NCBI GenBank assembly: GCA_013399875.1
Contig: VXAZ01001836.1
Span: forward strand, 496,001 to 560,000
Length of the DNA stretch: 64,000 nucleotides
Direction: 5' to 3'
Source: Gymnorhina tibicen
Taxonomy: Eukaryota; Chordata; Aves; Passeriformes; Artamidae
A program made the position numbers and the translations under genes. Of this stretch, positions 11,906 to 24,434 are shown piece after piece. The notes below the pieces were generated by a model. The model did not search any database. It worked only from the letters and a program-made list of their open reading frames with translations, and was not told the DNA's origin. How positions within the stretch are numbered: position 1 is the stretch's first letter; each line of letters starts with the position of its first letter.

Positions 11906-12020
11906 GTTAGTATTTTTTGAGTTTTTGATTTTTTTGTCATTTTAGTAGAAACAATTTCCAAGTATTTCCATTTCTTGACCTGCACTTTCCTGCCGTAAGG
12001 CCTTTAAACTACATTTAGAT

Positions 12021-12140
12021 ACAGAATCATAGAAATGTAGAATGGTGTTTGAGTTTGAAGGGATCTTAAAGATCATCTAGTTCCAACACCCTACCATGAA
12101 GAGTGACACCTTCCACTAGACCAGGCTGCTCCAAGCCACA
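12021..12140 (-). mobile_element. CR1 LINE 3'-end fragment
   Basis: Read on the minus strand this is the usual avian CR1 tail. The plus strand shows AGAATCATAGAA, then a degenerate GTTTGAAGGGATCTTAAAGA, ATCTAGTTCCAACACCCT and CCACTAGACCAGGCTGCTCC, the complement of the CR1 3' end with its ATTCTRTG terminal repeat. It is about 120 bp, 5'-truncated and diverged, antisense inside a BIRC6 intron. Confidence 0.88.
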
Positions 12141-12622
12141 TCTACTGTCATTTTAGTAGCTGATAACATACATTGTAAAGTTTTACCAGAGGTCTAACTA
12201 CTTACTGAAAAGGATAGAAGGTGTCAAGGTCCTTCTTGCTTTTCTGTAGTGCTGGCTGCATATTCCTTTGTTCAGATAGTCATCTGATCCTTCTGTGGGA
12301 TGATCCAGTTTGCTGAAGTAACAAAAAAAATGCCCAGGCAGAATACTCACAGGCAGAATCACCTTGTGGAAGGATCTGCGAGCATTGAAGCCTGTGCAGT
12401 GCTGGGGATGGTTTAGGAAGTTAGAAGCAGGCCGAGGAAGCAGAAATTGCCTTGAGAGTGGTGGTGGTAGTGAACTCATAAAACCTGTATTTCTGCTCAG
12501 TTCTATCAGATTTTCTAATATCCAGTAAAGCTTTTTATTTCCTAAGCTTTGAAAGCTTAGGAACTAAGCCGTTGAAAGAAGTCTTGGAGAATTGAAATTG
12601 AAAAATCTGAGTAGGAGTGGTG

Positions 12623-12666
12623 GGGTTTTTTTTGTCTTTGTTTGTTTGTTTTAACAAAAAAAACCC
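12623..12666. repeat. Perfect 13-bp inverted repeat
   Basis: GGGTTTTTTTTGT (12623-12635) is the exact reverse complement of ACAAAAAAAACCC (12654-12666), separated by an 18-nt T/G-rich loop. It lies in a BIRC6 intron. It may be a chance product of G/T-rich drift or a remnant of a mobile element. Confidence 0.75.
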
Positions 12667-12990
12667 AGCAGAACATTGTTCTAGTGATAGATTTGATAGT
12701 CTGTCTTGTGATTTTCTGTGCCAGTTTGTTCTAAAGCATGATGATGTTTTGGTTTTTGCTTTGTGCAGACTCTGTCAGTGTATTTGAACTGACGTGGTAT
12801 TGATTTGGTTTTGACCAAATGGCTTCATGTTTGAGTTACCTGCAAATTACCATCTCCCCATATGTTCCCTCCTCCTTTACTCCTGTGCCAATTAGTCTAA
12901 TTGTTGTAGTTATAAAAACTTACTGCAAACTTCTTCCTATGTTTTCAAGTCCTTGTCTCTTTAAGCAGAGGCGTTCTCTTTTCTTAAAAG

Positions 12991-13210
12991 GGCACTCAGT
13001 TCCTGTGGTTCTGCAGAGTACTTTTCATGCTCAAGCTTGTGAAGAATTATTTAAACACCTGTGCATCAGTGGAACCCCCAAGATACGATTGCATACTGGC
13101 CTTCTGCTTGTTCAGCTGTGTGGAGGTGAAAGGTGGTGGGGTCAGTTTCTCTCAAACGTCCTGCAGGAATTATACAATTCAGAACAACTTCTCATATTTC
13201 CACAAGACAG
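12991..13210 (+). CDS. BIRC6: BIRC6 exon e13
   Basis: Encodes GHSVPVVLQSTFHAQACEEL, GTPKIRLHTGLLLVQLCGGE and LYNSEQLLIFPQD, helical repeats. Acceptor is ttcttaaaag, an A-rich site after a pyrimidine stretch. Donor is ACAG|GTAAGG, with a split Arg codon. Intron 13211-14140 (930 nt): no element recognised. Confidence 0.96.
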
Positions 13211-14140
13211 GTAAGGTATAGATCTGTATTGATATATTACCTGTGGATCAGTGAAGTAATTCCGTTGTTCATAACGTAGCATTGGAATTGACAAAATTGG
13301 ACTGAAGGGTACTTATCCATGGTTTTCATTGATTTAAGAAACAGATGCCAAAAAGTACTGCAGATGATAGATGTCCAATTGCAGTTATTTATTGCACCTA
13401 TTTTGTTCTTACACCACAAAAATTTGCTATTTTTTCGTACTTGGAGATCTTCATATACCTAGCAGGATTGCTTCTCAATGTCAAAAAAGCCCTCTCCTTT
13501 ATCAGGCTTAAATGTACCCTCACCATAGAGCTGCTCTCCTCTGGCATTTGAAAGTGGGATTGAGACTGGAAGGTACACTATTAGCATTTAATACAAGAGA
13601 TTGCACTGGGATGAGAGCAAGAACGTGTTGAGTTGAGCACTGAATGTTAGATGTATTGATTAGTTCAGATTATTGATTGAGGTCTTTAATATTCTAAATT
13701 TTAGCATTTTATTTTAATTAAACGTATTTGCTGTTTAGTAGCTTTCTACCTTCTTTGAACAGCAACATTTATAGTTTCGTATCTTTTTAAAATTACTTAA
13801 TTCAGGGATATAAGAATACATGGATTTAATTCTCTTTCCCTGCTGTTCAGTAATATGTAATAGGAAATAAAATGGATGAGATTTTGTTTCAGATGTGGAA
13901 GACTCTGCTGACCTCTTGAGGGTGAAAAAGAAGATGTTCACCCTAAAATGCTGCATTAACCTTAACAACAGTAGAGTGTGAAATCCAGTCTACTTGCTGG
14001 GCCACAATACTGCTTTCTGTACCAACTTGCCTGTGTCTCAGATGAAAGCCTAGGACAATATTGTTATGTAAGGGGTGTTGCAGGATATTACTGAATCTGA
14101 AAAAGAGATAAAATCTTAAATATGTAAATTTTATTTTTAG

Positions 14141-14274
14141 GGTCTTCATGTTGCTTTCTTGCATTGGCCAAAGATCGCTTAGCAACAGTGGTGTTTTAGA
14201 AAGTTTACTTAATCTCCTGGATAACCTGCTGTCACCACTGCAACCTCATTTACCTGTGCACAGAAGAACTGAAG
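14141..14274 (+). CDS. BIRC6: BIRC6 exon e14
   Basis: Encodes RVFMLLSCIGQRSLSNSG, LESLLNLLDNLLSPLQPH and ends HRRTE. Acceptor is ttttatttttag; donor GAAG|GTAGCC is weak at positions +4 to +6. The frame joins perfectly on both sides. Intron 14275-16774 (2.5 kb) contains a purine-rich GGGAGGGAGGGA stretch near 15510-15525 and no recognised gene or transposon. Confidence 0.95.
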
Positions 14275-16774
14275 GTAGCCCTCTAATTTGGGAAATTATT
14301 TTCATATTCATTATAAACTAGAAAACTAAGATATTAACTCACAAATTTTGGTGTATTAAAAGAAGAAATTGCTTGTTTACTATATTTCTACAACACAGTT
14401 GTCTTTTAAAATGTGATAAATCTTCTTGTTCTTTAGGTGCTAAAAGAGATTCCTCCCCCAACCCCATTAAAACCTGAGCAAAATCTATTTGATTGCTTTT
14501 AATTCAGCTAGGAAGCTTTGGCAGAGTGTCTGACATTCAATGTACAGACAGCTCTAGTGAATGACTTTGGAATTCAATATTTTGGAAAGAAATGCACCTT
14601 TTTGCTTATGAGATCTTTTCTAAGTTTCAAGCTTTTGAGATGAAACACAGATACAAAGACAAGTTGGTTAGGTGTATCGGCATAGTTTCTGCAAACTACA
14701 TGTAGTTTGTTTTTTTTGTTCTTGTGGGGCTTTTTGTAATTACAAGGAATTTACATTTTTTTGACCCTAAGAATTTACTGAAATGATATTCTGCGAACTT
14801 GATTTTCTTTGAGTGTTCTTTTAACTACTCCAAGGTTGAGGCAAATTCTTACTTTTGAAAACATCACACCCTAGACTACTTTGTTATATACAGATAGTGA
14901 AGCATCATAGAAGATATGTTGTTTAAAATTCTTAGCCTTGTGAGGTCTTTAAATGCCAGCAGAGACTCTGTCCTTAGTTTTCCCTCGTCTCCTGATGTTA
15001 ACAGACCTACAGCTGGTGTCAGAAGCTGTCCTGTTGCTTCCCACTGATCTACAATGTACTTTCTCTATCGGGGCCATGTCCTGCTATAGTCTCTAACTAG
15101 TTTGAGGCAAACCCAAGCTTACATCTCCTCTACCTCTGTTTGCACTCTCCCCACAGCTTCCAATTCCTTTCATAGCTCTTGCCTTACTAGTTGTCCTCAT
15201 GGAGGACTTTAGGAAGCAGAAGTAACTGATACTTCAGAGCTTTATTTGCTGGTCTTCCAGCTTCCTTCCTCCTGGACAGTACAGGTGAGTACTAGGGCAA
15301 TATTATGTGTGGTGGAAGCATCAGGTATGGCAGAAGTAATTCCTATTTGAGAACTATCACACATAACTAAGGGTCAAAGGGGTGAAAACTTACTGGGGAA
15401 AAAGTGAAAAACAAAGGAAAATCAGAGCAAGATGTGAGTGTTACGGGTGGAGAGAAGTTGTAAAGTTTGAGGCCGAAAGAGGAAAAAAGGAATAAGCAAA
15501 GGACACATGGAGGGAGGGAGGGAGAGAAGTTGAGAATTTTGATTTTTTTTGAGAGAGAGATAAAAGGAAAAGAAATGGTCTTGTTTTAACAGAAGTATGT
15601 AAAGGTATGTACTTCGCTCTGCAGCAGGCTCCTTTCTTTTTGTTCTGCCAGACAAAAAGGTGTGTAGTGGTCACCAGTGCTACTCATTTCTGTTCTTGCA
15701 ATTTAGTCTGTGGTTCCAGTCCAGGTCCTGTTATGGACCTGTTGGGGTCCTTCCTCTGCCTGCTTGGGATGCACTGCTTTCTGTCAGAGTGTGCTCAGGA
15801 AACTGGAGTTAACAAGTCAGGCTGCATCCTACTGCTTGGATGCCAGCAACATGTGGTTTTGGATGGATCGTTTCTGTGCCTTAGTTTTCTTGTTTGATCT
15901 GCATTTAATAATAGTTTGAGTTAATTACAGCGTTTTTGAGGCCAGTGCATGAAAAGCACAGTGCAGTTAAATGTGGCTCGGCACAGTGCACTGATATGAA
16001 AATGTGCATGTAACCTCTAGTGCTGATGTCTTTGCTGGATTGACATTGTGTAGAAGTATGCCATTTGCATAATGACTGTAATTAAGTGGTCATCATTTGT
16101 AGGTTTCTGGTCTTTGTTGAGCAGTCATGAGTTTACTTTGGAACTGTTCATTTAGATTTGTCCATGTGCACAAAGATTTTTCTTGCATGATGCACAAGAT
16201 ACGTTTCTTTCCTTGCTGCCTGTACAAAAATATGGCATTTAAAATGTGACACTGAAATAGACAATAGCCAGTCATTAGTGCCACGAGCGTGGTTCGTCTA
16301 GTCTGAAGTCACTCTTGGCTTTCCTGCAACTTATTCAGATAGCTACATGAAAATAAACTAATAAATGAGTAAAAATGGAGGTATTTGTCTGCATGGTTAT
16401 ATCTATCTTACTGAAGCCCTGCTTGATGGAGGAATTTCAGAGAATGGAATTTGAGGCATCTACTGCATGTGCTTTAATGCAAGCAGCTGTCATTATGCAT
16501 TTGGTAGTTAGGAAATTTAGACATACAATTTTTGACTCTTCACAGTTGAGGTGAAGCTTTTGACTTCTGACTTCATCAGACTCGGAGAACTGTGACATTT
16601 TCCTTTACACCTAAGTTTTTTACCGATTTCTTCCTTCATTTATGAGTGCTCAGACTAACTGTCCTTTTAAAATACAAGAAGAGGGGAGCAGAGTCTTTGT
16701 GTCCTAGTGAAATGTGTGACATTTGTTATGTGTTCAGAACTTTATTAAGGCACTCAAATCTGTTTATTTTGAAG

Positions 16775-16912
16775 GAGTTTTAGATATTCCCATGATCAGT
16801 TGGGTTGTAATGCTGGTGTCCAGACTACTGGATTATGTAGCTACTGTTGAAGATGAAGCAGCCACAGCCAAGAAACCTCTGAATGGAAAAGAGAGGGAAC
16901 GATTTTTGACAG
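16775..16912 (+). CDS. BIRC6: BIRC6 exon e15
   Basis: Encodes GVLDIPMISWVVMLVSRLLD, VATVEDEAATAKKPLNG and KERERFLT. Acceptor is ttattttgaag, donor ACAG|GTACAT. It is frame-neutral (138 nt). The very hydrophobic first third is scaffold helix, and the acidic then basic tail leads to an exposed linker. Intron 16913-17728 (816 nt) contains the trinucleotide repeat described separately. Confidence 0.95.
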
Positions 16913-17306
16913 GTACATCACATTTACTATCAAAACTTGATTCTATGGGTATTGCTCTGGGAGCTATTCAAATACCTAAAATGTATTTTCTATTCACTTG
17001 AAAAAAGAGATTTTAAAAATGGATGTTGTGATCTTTCTATGTGCATTCTTGTCTGCTTATTTACATCCCCTTCTCCTTATAAATATGTTCTCTTTCATTC
17101 TTTCAAGTGAAAAATGCAATGTTGATTTTAGTTTGTAAAATGTCTGTGTATTACCCTGTGACTTTGGGACTTTACAACTGAGAGTGCACCACTTTGTTGA
17201 GACACTTTGTATTGTGAGAAAGGACTGACAGTGTAACTTCATAAATGTTTTGGTATTTGTATCCACTATTTTTAAATGTGATTTTTTTGTGTTTTTCATT
17301 TATTTC

Positions 17307-17402
17307 GTAGTAGTAGTAGTAGTAATAATAACAATAATAATATGTAGCATACATCATTGTTGTTATTATTATCATCATTATTATCATTATTATTATTATT
17401 TT
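17307..17402. repeat. Compound GTA/TAA/TTA/ATC trinucleotide repeat
   Basis: Five GTA units run into TAA/CAA units, then a short spacer, then TTG/TTA/TCA/TTA units. The two halves are roughly reverse complementary, so the tract is both a microsatellite and a potential hairpin. It lies in intron 16913-17728. Confidence 0.85.
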
Positions 17403-17728
17403 GATTAGCTGTAGTTTTAATATCTTTTCTAAAAATGAAAATAAAGCTTTTATGTTACGAAGCTGTTCATCTATTTTTACTTAGGACAGAGCTGCTTGCC
17501 TGCTTATATGTTCCAAGAATAATGAAAAAAGATGGTACCACTGCATTTTAAAATCACACAGAAATATTACTATGAGTGGGGATAGTTGAATAATGCCAAG
17601 AGTTAGATTTTGCTTGTTTCTTTAGTACTTAGTGTATGGAGATGCCAGCCATTGAAACATAAAGGCTTTTCTCTAGAGTTAAATGAATTTAATAAGATGG
17701 ATTAATTTTTTTTTTTCATTTCCATTAG

Positions 17729-17856
17729 GAAACCAGTGGAGTTTTATAAATAACAGCCTTCACACTCAGAGTCTGAGCAGATCTACTAAAGGCAACAGTA
17801 GCCTTGATAGACTGTATTCCCGAAAGATCAGAAAGCAGCTCGTGCATCATAAACAG
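17729..17856 (+). CDS. BIRC6: BIRC6 exon e16
   Basis: Encodes GNQWSFINNSLHTQSLSRST, KGNSSLDRLYSRKIRKQLVH and HKQ: a Ser-rich linker turning into a basic helix that continues in e17. Acceptor is tttccattag, donor CAG|GTGACT, ending on a codon boundary. Intron 17857-18274 (418 nt): nothing seen. Confidence 0.95.
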
Positions 17857-18274
17857 GTGACTTCCTGCACAGTAGTGGCTATTTTCACAGAAGTATGTCT
17901 CTTTTATAGGATATCTCATTTCTTGAAACAACAGCTTTGGCCTTGGGACTCATTCAGCCTTGCTTTTGCATAGGTCTGGTTCTGTAGCTAAAGGCTGCCT
18001 AACTTCTTTGACATTCATCTAAAACCATGGGGCAAGGGATCTGCTGGAAAGCAAATGTTGGCGTGTACTGTTGTACTCTATTGGACAATAAATATAATGT
18101 ACTTCCTAGATAAATCTGAGTACACCTGAGTGCAAGCACCTAAGCTGTGATTTAAAAGTATTTAAAAGCTCAAGTTACAGTTTGAACTGAAGATTGCTAT
18201 CATGTGAACGTACTGATCCTTTTAACATCTTATTGCTTAAATTTTCATTTATTCCTATTAACATTTTCTTTTAG

Positions 18275-18406
18275 CAACTTAACTTATTAAAAGCAAAACA
18301 GAAGGCTTTGGTGGAACAGATGGAAAAAGAGAAAATACAAAGCAACAAAGGATCATCATACAAACTTTTAGTAGAACAGGCAAAACTAAAGCAGGCTACT
18401 TCAAAG
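18275..18406 (+). CDS. BIRC6: BIRC6 exon e17: Lys-rich coiled coil
   Basis: Forty-four whole codons encode QLNLLKAKQKALVEQMEKEK, IQSNKGSSYKLLVEQAK and LKQATSK. The heptad-like spacing of Leu/Val with abundant Lys/Gln/Glu predicts a coiled coil. There is no Met near its start, so simple ORF scans miss it. Acceptor is ttcttttag, donor AAG|GTATGA. Intron 18407-20303 (1.9 kb): no element recognised. Confidence 0.95.
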
Positions 18407-20303
18407 GTATGATGCTCTGAAACTGTAACTGACTTCTTGTCCTTTGTGTGAAAAGACCTGTTCCTGCAAAGTCATTTTTGTCCTACTTTGACCTTATTAT
18501 AAAAAGTTGTTTCATCATGGCTGCTATCAAGTATATTCTAATATTAAACAAAGTAGCCATCTGGAAATTTATTGCTCTGTGAAAAATAGTTTATCCTTCT
18601 ACAGGTAGACATGGCCAAAATTACTAATAAACTTGTAGCTTTGGGAATGCCAGTCGTGTCATTAAACTTTGGATAACATACAGCAATAGAAAGATAAAAT
18701 AGTACTTTATATGGCTAGCTTTTATGCATGATGCTCTTCTAGATGCTTTCCTGGTTGAGTAAGCAGAAAATAATCATGCCAATGTCTGTCTCCCTGAACT
18801 AATAAATATGACTTTTGAGAATTATTTTTGAAGTTTGTTATAAGCTCCTTAGCTTCCTGAAAGTGCCCACCACTTCAGTTGTGGCATCTTGCAATAAGCC
18901 CCAGCTACTGAGAGTTGATGTAGTAGTTAAAGAATTGTTTTGGTTATGAGAGGAGGTGCTGAAATGTAGGGATTTCAGGAGATGACAGCATGGACTTTGC
19001 AGGGAACACAAAAACTGTGTAAATCTTTCCAGCTACCAAACATAGGTATCCCTTGAAATATATACTCCCTAGTTCAAGAAGTACTCATGTCTGTTAGGAT
19101 GCCTAAAAATAGGTCTGTGGAAGGAGATTACATGATGCTGGACCTTTACAGGCAATCTAAGGGGAAATCTTAAAACTTCCAGTAATTCTGGAAAAAAAGA
19201 AATCCCAAGCATAAAAATAAAGCCCTAAGTTTTCACTAACTGTGCTTGTCATGAGCTGTTCTTTCCTGCACTATCTTCTGCTTTATTCCAGCAGGTTATA
19301 CCGAGGGGGCTGCTCCACTGGTGGCCCCTTGAGACATCTTTAAATGAGTTAGTGGCTGAACTGTGCTGTCCAGCTGTTTTAAGTTTCACTTTATAGTAGC
19401 CATGTTGCATAAAAAAAACAAGTTGAACTAAAGATCTTTCCTCTTGTAGTTCCTTAACTCGTAGTTAAGGCATTACTGTACACTCAATAGTTGCATTTTA
19501 TGCAGGTTTTGCTATTTCGCCTACTAATCACTGTGACTGACTTAAAACATGTCCTGCATTTAGGAGAAAGTGAAACCTTTGTGTTAGTAAATAGCTTTTT
19601 TTTTAGGTCTACTTCAATAGCTACTGCTTAAGTGAGATTATAAGAGGCCGTTTGTATCATCTAATGACTGCTAGTGTAGCTGGTACAATGAGCTGAGCTG
19701 CTAAATGAATGCCATTGTTGGGTGAGAGGATTAATAAAAGCACCTTCTTTTCTCCATTGCATGTAGGCCCTCTGTCAAAAAGGTTCAGAGCCATGAACAA
19801 ATATCAAACTAGTTCAATTTATGATACCGCTAATGCATACTTTGTATCATGGCAGTATTAAGAAATTTAGAAATTGTTGATGATGTATCTAATGTGAAGA
19901 ACTGAGAAGTCAGTGTTCTTGTAAGAGTAAATTTCCATATTGGCTATTTTTATATGCAGTTTGCTTTATGGTAACTGTAGCTTTATGTACAGGTGTGGAA
20001 ATATGAAAGAAACTTTGAAAATACGTATTTTTAATATGCATTATGGCATACATAAGGCTTAATTGGCAATTCTGAGGAACTGAACTTGATAATGTGTTTG
20101 TCATCTGAGATAACACGCTGCCAAAACAAATTCCTGCCAATAAAGCCTTAATTCCATTCCAGTTTCTCATATATTTTTAGACTTCCTTTTATTTTTTTAA
20201 GAAGTTTCACAGTCTCTGTTATTGCTGCCATACTGATTCATTGGGAAAAGATTTAGAGGTTAGTTTTCAACTGTAACTGTTGTTTCGAATTTAATTTCTG
20301 CAG

Positions 20304-20519
20304 CACTTCAAGGACTTAATACGCTTGCGTCGGACTGCAGAATGGCCTCGTTCTTCTTTAGATACAGAAGTATCAACAGCAAAGGAAACTCCAGAAATTG
20401 AACCGCTTCCCTTTACGCTGGCACATGAACGTTGTATTTCTGTAGTGCAAAAGCTGGCACTCTTTCTCTTGTCCATGGACTTTACTTGTCATGCAGATTT
20501 ACTTCTTTTTGTTTGTAAG
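20304..20519 (+). CDS. BIRC6: BIRC6 exon e18
   Basis: Seventy-two whole codons encode HFKDLIRLRRTAEWPRSSLD, STAKETPEIEPLPFTLAHER and LALFLLSMDFTCHADLLLF. Acceptor is aatttctgcag, donor AAG|GTAAAT. The middle is polar and Pro-rich (likely a loop) and the ends are helical. Intron 20520-20897 (378 nt) is AT-rich with nothing recognised. Confidence 0.96.
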
Positions 20520-20897
20520 GTAAATAGAATATGGAACATCACGATGTAGCTGCAGTAGCAACCACATTAAATTAGCTTTCTATTACTGCTTTTTTGCTTG
20601 TTTGATGGTAAAAATCAGCTGAAGCACTAGAATTCCTAATCATTTCTGGTGAGGTAGTTTTTCTGATCTGTCACTTTTTGTGTAACTTCTAATATGATGG
20701 CTTCAAGATTGCATGGAAAAATTAACATTAAAAAAATATATTCATATAATTACACTCACAAAATTCTAAAGAGTGAGCTCGTAAAAATACCTGATTAACT
20801 TGTAAGCCAAATCTAATAATCATAGAAAATAAAACTATTATATACTTTCATAGGGTTAATTATGAATAGGCATATATTTCTTTTTTTTTTTTAATAG

Positions 20898-21081
20898 GTT
20901 CTTGCTAGAATTGCAAATGCTACAAGACCAACAATTCATTTATGTGAGATTGTAAATGAGACTCAATTAGAACGATTATTGCTGCTTCTTGTTGGAACTG
21001 ACTTTAACAGAGGAGACATCTCTTGGGGAGGAGCATGGGCTCAGTATTCTCTGACTTGTATGCTACAGGATATTCTAGCAG
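20898..21081 (+). CDS. BIRC6: BIRC6 exon e19
   Basis: Encodes VLARIANATRPTIHLCEIVN, LERLLLLLVGTDFNRGDISW and GGAWAQYSLTCMLQDILA. Acceptor is a long T run ending aatag, donor CAG|GTTTGT. Strong family match, and it has no internal Met near the start. Intron 21082-21467 (386 nt): a short G8 run near 21152, otherwise nothing. Confidence 0.95.
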
Positions 21082-21467
21082 GTTTGTTTTAAGTTCATGT
21101 TCTTCAGAAGGTATCTCATGCTTGAATGTTTCTTCCTTTAATATTTTGGGGGGGGGGCAGTTATCACTATGTTAGAATCTGCTGACACAATCCAAATTGT
21201 AAAAAAACCCCCAAAAATCATAACATTTAGGGTAGTGTGTAAAAATGCAATTTAAAATTACAATTACAGTGACTTATGCGTTGAAAAGTTAATATTTATA
21301 TGTCCCTGATTATTTGAAAATTATTCAAAACACTTTCACTCGGAGAAATAGTCCCCAGAGAATTTGGAGTTAGACATACAAAATGACAGTTGTCCTAGAC
21401 ACTGGGATTTTAATTTGTAGCAGGAATAAAGTTTGAAATGAAGTTGTCTGCTCAATTTAATACATAG

Positions 21468-21623
21468 GAGAGTTGCTGGCACCTATAGCAGCTGAAGCTA
21501 TGGAAGAGAGTGCTTTGGGAGAAGACGCTGGAGCTTCAGCTGGAGATTCTGATGACTCTCTCCAGCAGTCCACAGTTCAGTTAGTGGAAACCATAGATGA
21601 GCCTTTGACACATGACATCACAG
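21468..21623 (+). CDS. BIRC6: BIRC6 exon e20: acidic linker
   Basis: Encodes GELLAPIAAEAMEESALGED, GASAGDSDDSLQQSTVQL and IDEPLTHDIT. It is Ala/Glu/Asp/Ser-rich and probably disordered. Acceptor is tacatag, donor CAG|GTAAGT. It is frame-neutral (156 nt, one base in and out), so skipping it would keep the frame. Intron 21624-21962 (339 nt): nothing seen. Confidence 0.95.
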
Positions 21624-21962
21624 GTAAGTTATTTCATAATTTTGTGTATGTGTATTTATTGAAAAGAGTAAAAAAAATCTTACTCATCTATCAAGGTATC
21701 AGTAAAAGACTTTTTGGTGATAGCATAAATAGTTTCTGATAATATAAGCAGATTATGAGTAATTCTTCAAGTTAGCTTTACATCTGACAAGTAAAAAATG
21801 GTTATTTTTCCTGTTATTTTTAAAAAGGCAACTTGATTGCATGTTTTAACTTTTCCCACAAAGTTGTATATTAAAAAGCTTAAAATTATCTATTAAGTGT
21901 ATTATACATCCTTGTTTTATCATTTTTACTTGCTAGTGTTAATACTCTTTTAATGATTCAAG

Positions 21963-22096
21963 GTGCTCCACCCTTGTCATCATTGGAAAAAGATAAGGAC
22001 ATTGATCTTGAATTACTGCAAGACCTGATGGAAGTCGATATTGATCCTTTGGATATTGATTTGGAAAAAGATCCCCTTGCAGCCAAAGTCTTCAAG
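21963..22096 (+). CDS. BIRC6: BIRC6 exon e21: acidic segment
   Basis: Encodes GAPPLSSLEKDKDIDLELLQ, DLMEVDIDPLDIDLEKDP and LAAKVFK. The repeated Asp-hydrophobic pattern (DIDLELL, DIDPLDIDLE) is a BIRC6 hallmark. Acceptor is aatgattcaag, donor AAG|GTATGT, codon boundary at the end. Intron 22097-23696 (1.6 kb): no element recognised. Confidence 0.96.
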
Positions 22097-23696
22097 GTAT
22101 GTCACACCGAAATTTTCAGGATAACCTTTACATGTGAGATAGTGAAATCCTTACTGTCTTATGCTTCTTCAGTAGTGGTATTTGATGTCTTAGACCTGCT
22201 TCTAGTTTTTTATAATGTTTAATGTGGAATGACAGGAAAGAATGTAAATATTCACATCTCAGTTGACCACAAAATATTTTGCTTTTGCATGAAGATACTT
22301 GTGTAAACAAGAGGTTCTGAGTTTATTCACACTTTAGCATGTGTTAAAGACAACAAAAGCATAATAGAAAAATAAGATCTAGTCTTGTCCTTTTTATTAA
22401 AAGTAGAGCATCATTTCTGTGACTGATCTTAAGATGAGTTATACTGTTAGTATTGCATTTAAAAAAGGAAGCCAGCAGTAGCTAATGCTCAGATTGGCTT
22501 CAGACTATGAAGAGAAGCAACTCACTTCAAAATTTACTTCAGTGGGGAACAAGAAAATTACTAGGTACTTTTGTACTTAAAATGAAGGCTAAACATATCA
22601 GGCATAGTACAATTACATTTAGATGTAATAGTGTATATATTGTCAATGTATGTGAAAAACCAAAAATATTTGGGCTTTAAAGAAACACGCTGTTCATAAT
22701 GAAATATTCAGTCTCTTGTCTCTGTTCATAAGGATGACATTTGGAGTTTTTCCATGCCTGTCACTATTGACTTAAACCTCTCGTTTGAATTAACCTAAAT
22801 TATCTGTTTCACTGCTTGCTGAGAAAACAGTGAATTTTTGTTCTGTATTCCTTCATATGTCCTTCCACCAATTACCTGTAATGTAAAGATTTTTTCTTTA
22901 AATCTCAGTCTACCACCAAAAATTACACTTATTGCTGAATTTCTGTGTTACTGGTGTTTCTTGCCTTCTTTATTCTCCTATCATGTCATGTGGCAGTACT
23001 CTTTAGTCAACTTCATCCAAGATACCTTCATCATCTTATTACCTGCTTTGATGTCCACTAAAAAGCAGCCATAAAACCACTTCTTCATTCTTAATCCTTC
23101 TTAGTATTTGCTTCTATATCTGTAAAATGACAGTTGGTATTGGATCTCACCATTAAAAAGACCAGCATATGCAAATTGCCTTCATACCATGTTACATTAC
23201 TTTTTTTCCTTGTGATCCATATGCTTTCTTAGTGTCTTAGATTATGACACAAGTAGAGATTATTCAGCTGTTTCTTTTTCAGAGCCCAGTAGAAATAGTC
23301 CCTGAGCCTCACTGAGGCTTCAAGGTACTTAATTAGTACAGTTAGTAGTACAGTATTCTGTCTTGATAAATAACTCCTCAGAATAACTGTGTAATATTCT
23401 ACTTCCAAATTTACAATATGGTACAAATGTGAGAAGAAAAACTGATGATAACATTTTTTAATTGGTTTCTTGAATCTTTGAGGCAGCTAACTACATTGCT
23501 GGATTTTGACAATCACTAAAGATTCAGTAGCTTATACTGCAGTAAGAATTGAAACCATTTTCTAAAGCTATTGGAACCAATCTTCTGGTTTTAATTTTTT
23601 TTAACTTCAGAGTTTGTTGTTAGTCATTAAAGACTTTTGGCAATCTAAAGACTTGCTGTTTATTGTTCTTCCTTGGTTTTTTGTTTGTTTTTTAAG

Positions 23697-23850
23697 CCTA
23701 TAAGCAGCACCTGGTATGATTACTGGGGTGCTGAATATGGCACCTACAATTACAATCCTTACATTGGTGGTGTTGGAATTCCAGTTGCAAAACCACCCGT
23801 AACTACAGAGAAAAATGGATCACAAACTGTTAGCATATCAGTCTCTCAAG
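23697..23850 (+). CDS. BIRC6: BIRC6 exon e22
   Basis: Encodes PISSTWYDYWGAEYGTYNYN, PYIGGVGIPVAKPPVTTEKN and SQTVSISVSQ. The Tyr/Gly-rich stretch is one of the most diagnostic BIRC6 peptides. Acceptor is gttttttaag, donor CAAG|GTAAGC. Intron 23851-24632 (782 nt) contains the tRNA-derived SINE listed below. Confidence 0.97.
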
Positions 23851-24434
23851 GTAAGCAATGAATTAAAGTTCTGTTCGGGGTCTCTTTTCCGTAACACTGA
23901 ATTTGACACCTTAGCACAAGAAAGTATTTTAGCAAGATCTATGTATTTTAGGGGGAAAGAATTACATTTTATATATGCCACATTTTTTTTCCTGTGGTAA
24001 CTGAGAGAATATAATGTGAAACTTGCATTTAAAAAAGCCCAACATAGCAGAAAATCTTACTTTCTAACATTTTGGAATGCATTTATAGGCAGTTTTAAAT
24101 CTTTCCTGTTTTCTTGGGAAATTTTGGAAGCTTTTTTCTAGTTGGCTCTACCTCAGAGGAGTAAAGTGGCACACTTGTTTCTTTTGTAGGAGTACTACTG
24201 AACTGGGTGATAGATTTTTCTTCTGCCACACTGAGAAAAACCAACTTTTTGGTTCTTGTTTGAGAGCTGTTGCCTTAGGAAGAAATTACTTGAACGTATG
24301 CAGATTGTCATGTGTGATAGTAAAAAGTGACTGTGAAAAGAAATATGGGTGTGTTTCACAGAAATACAGTATTTTAATAATTATATATTTCAGGTCTGTA
24401 AGAATGTTACAGAAAGTTAGAGGAACAAATCAAA

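Noticed and set aside
12178..12480. Minus-strand 93-codon frame next to the antisense CR1
   Set aside because: No coding signature, and it does not extend the CR1 frame; it is ordinary intron.
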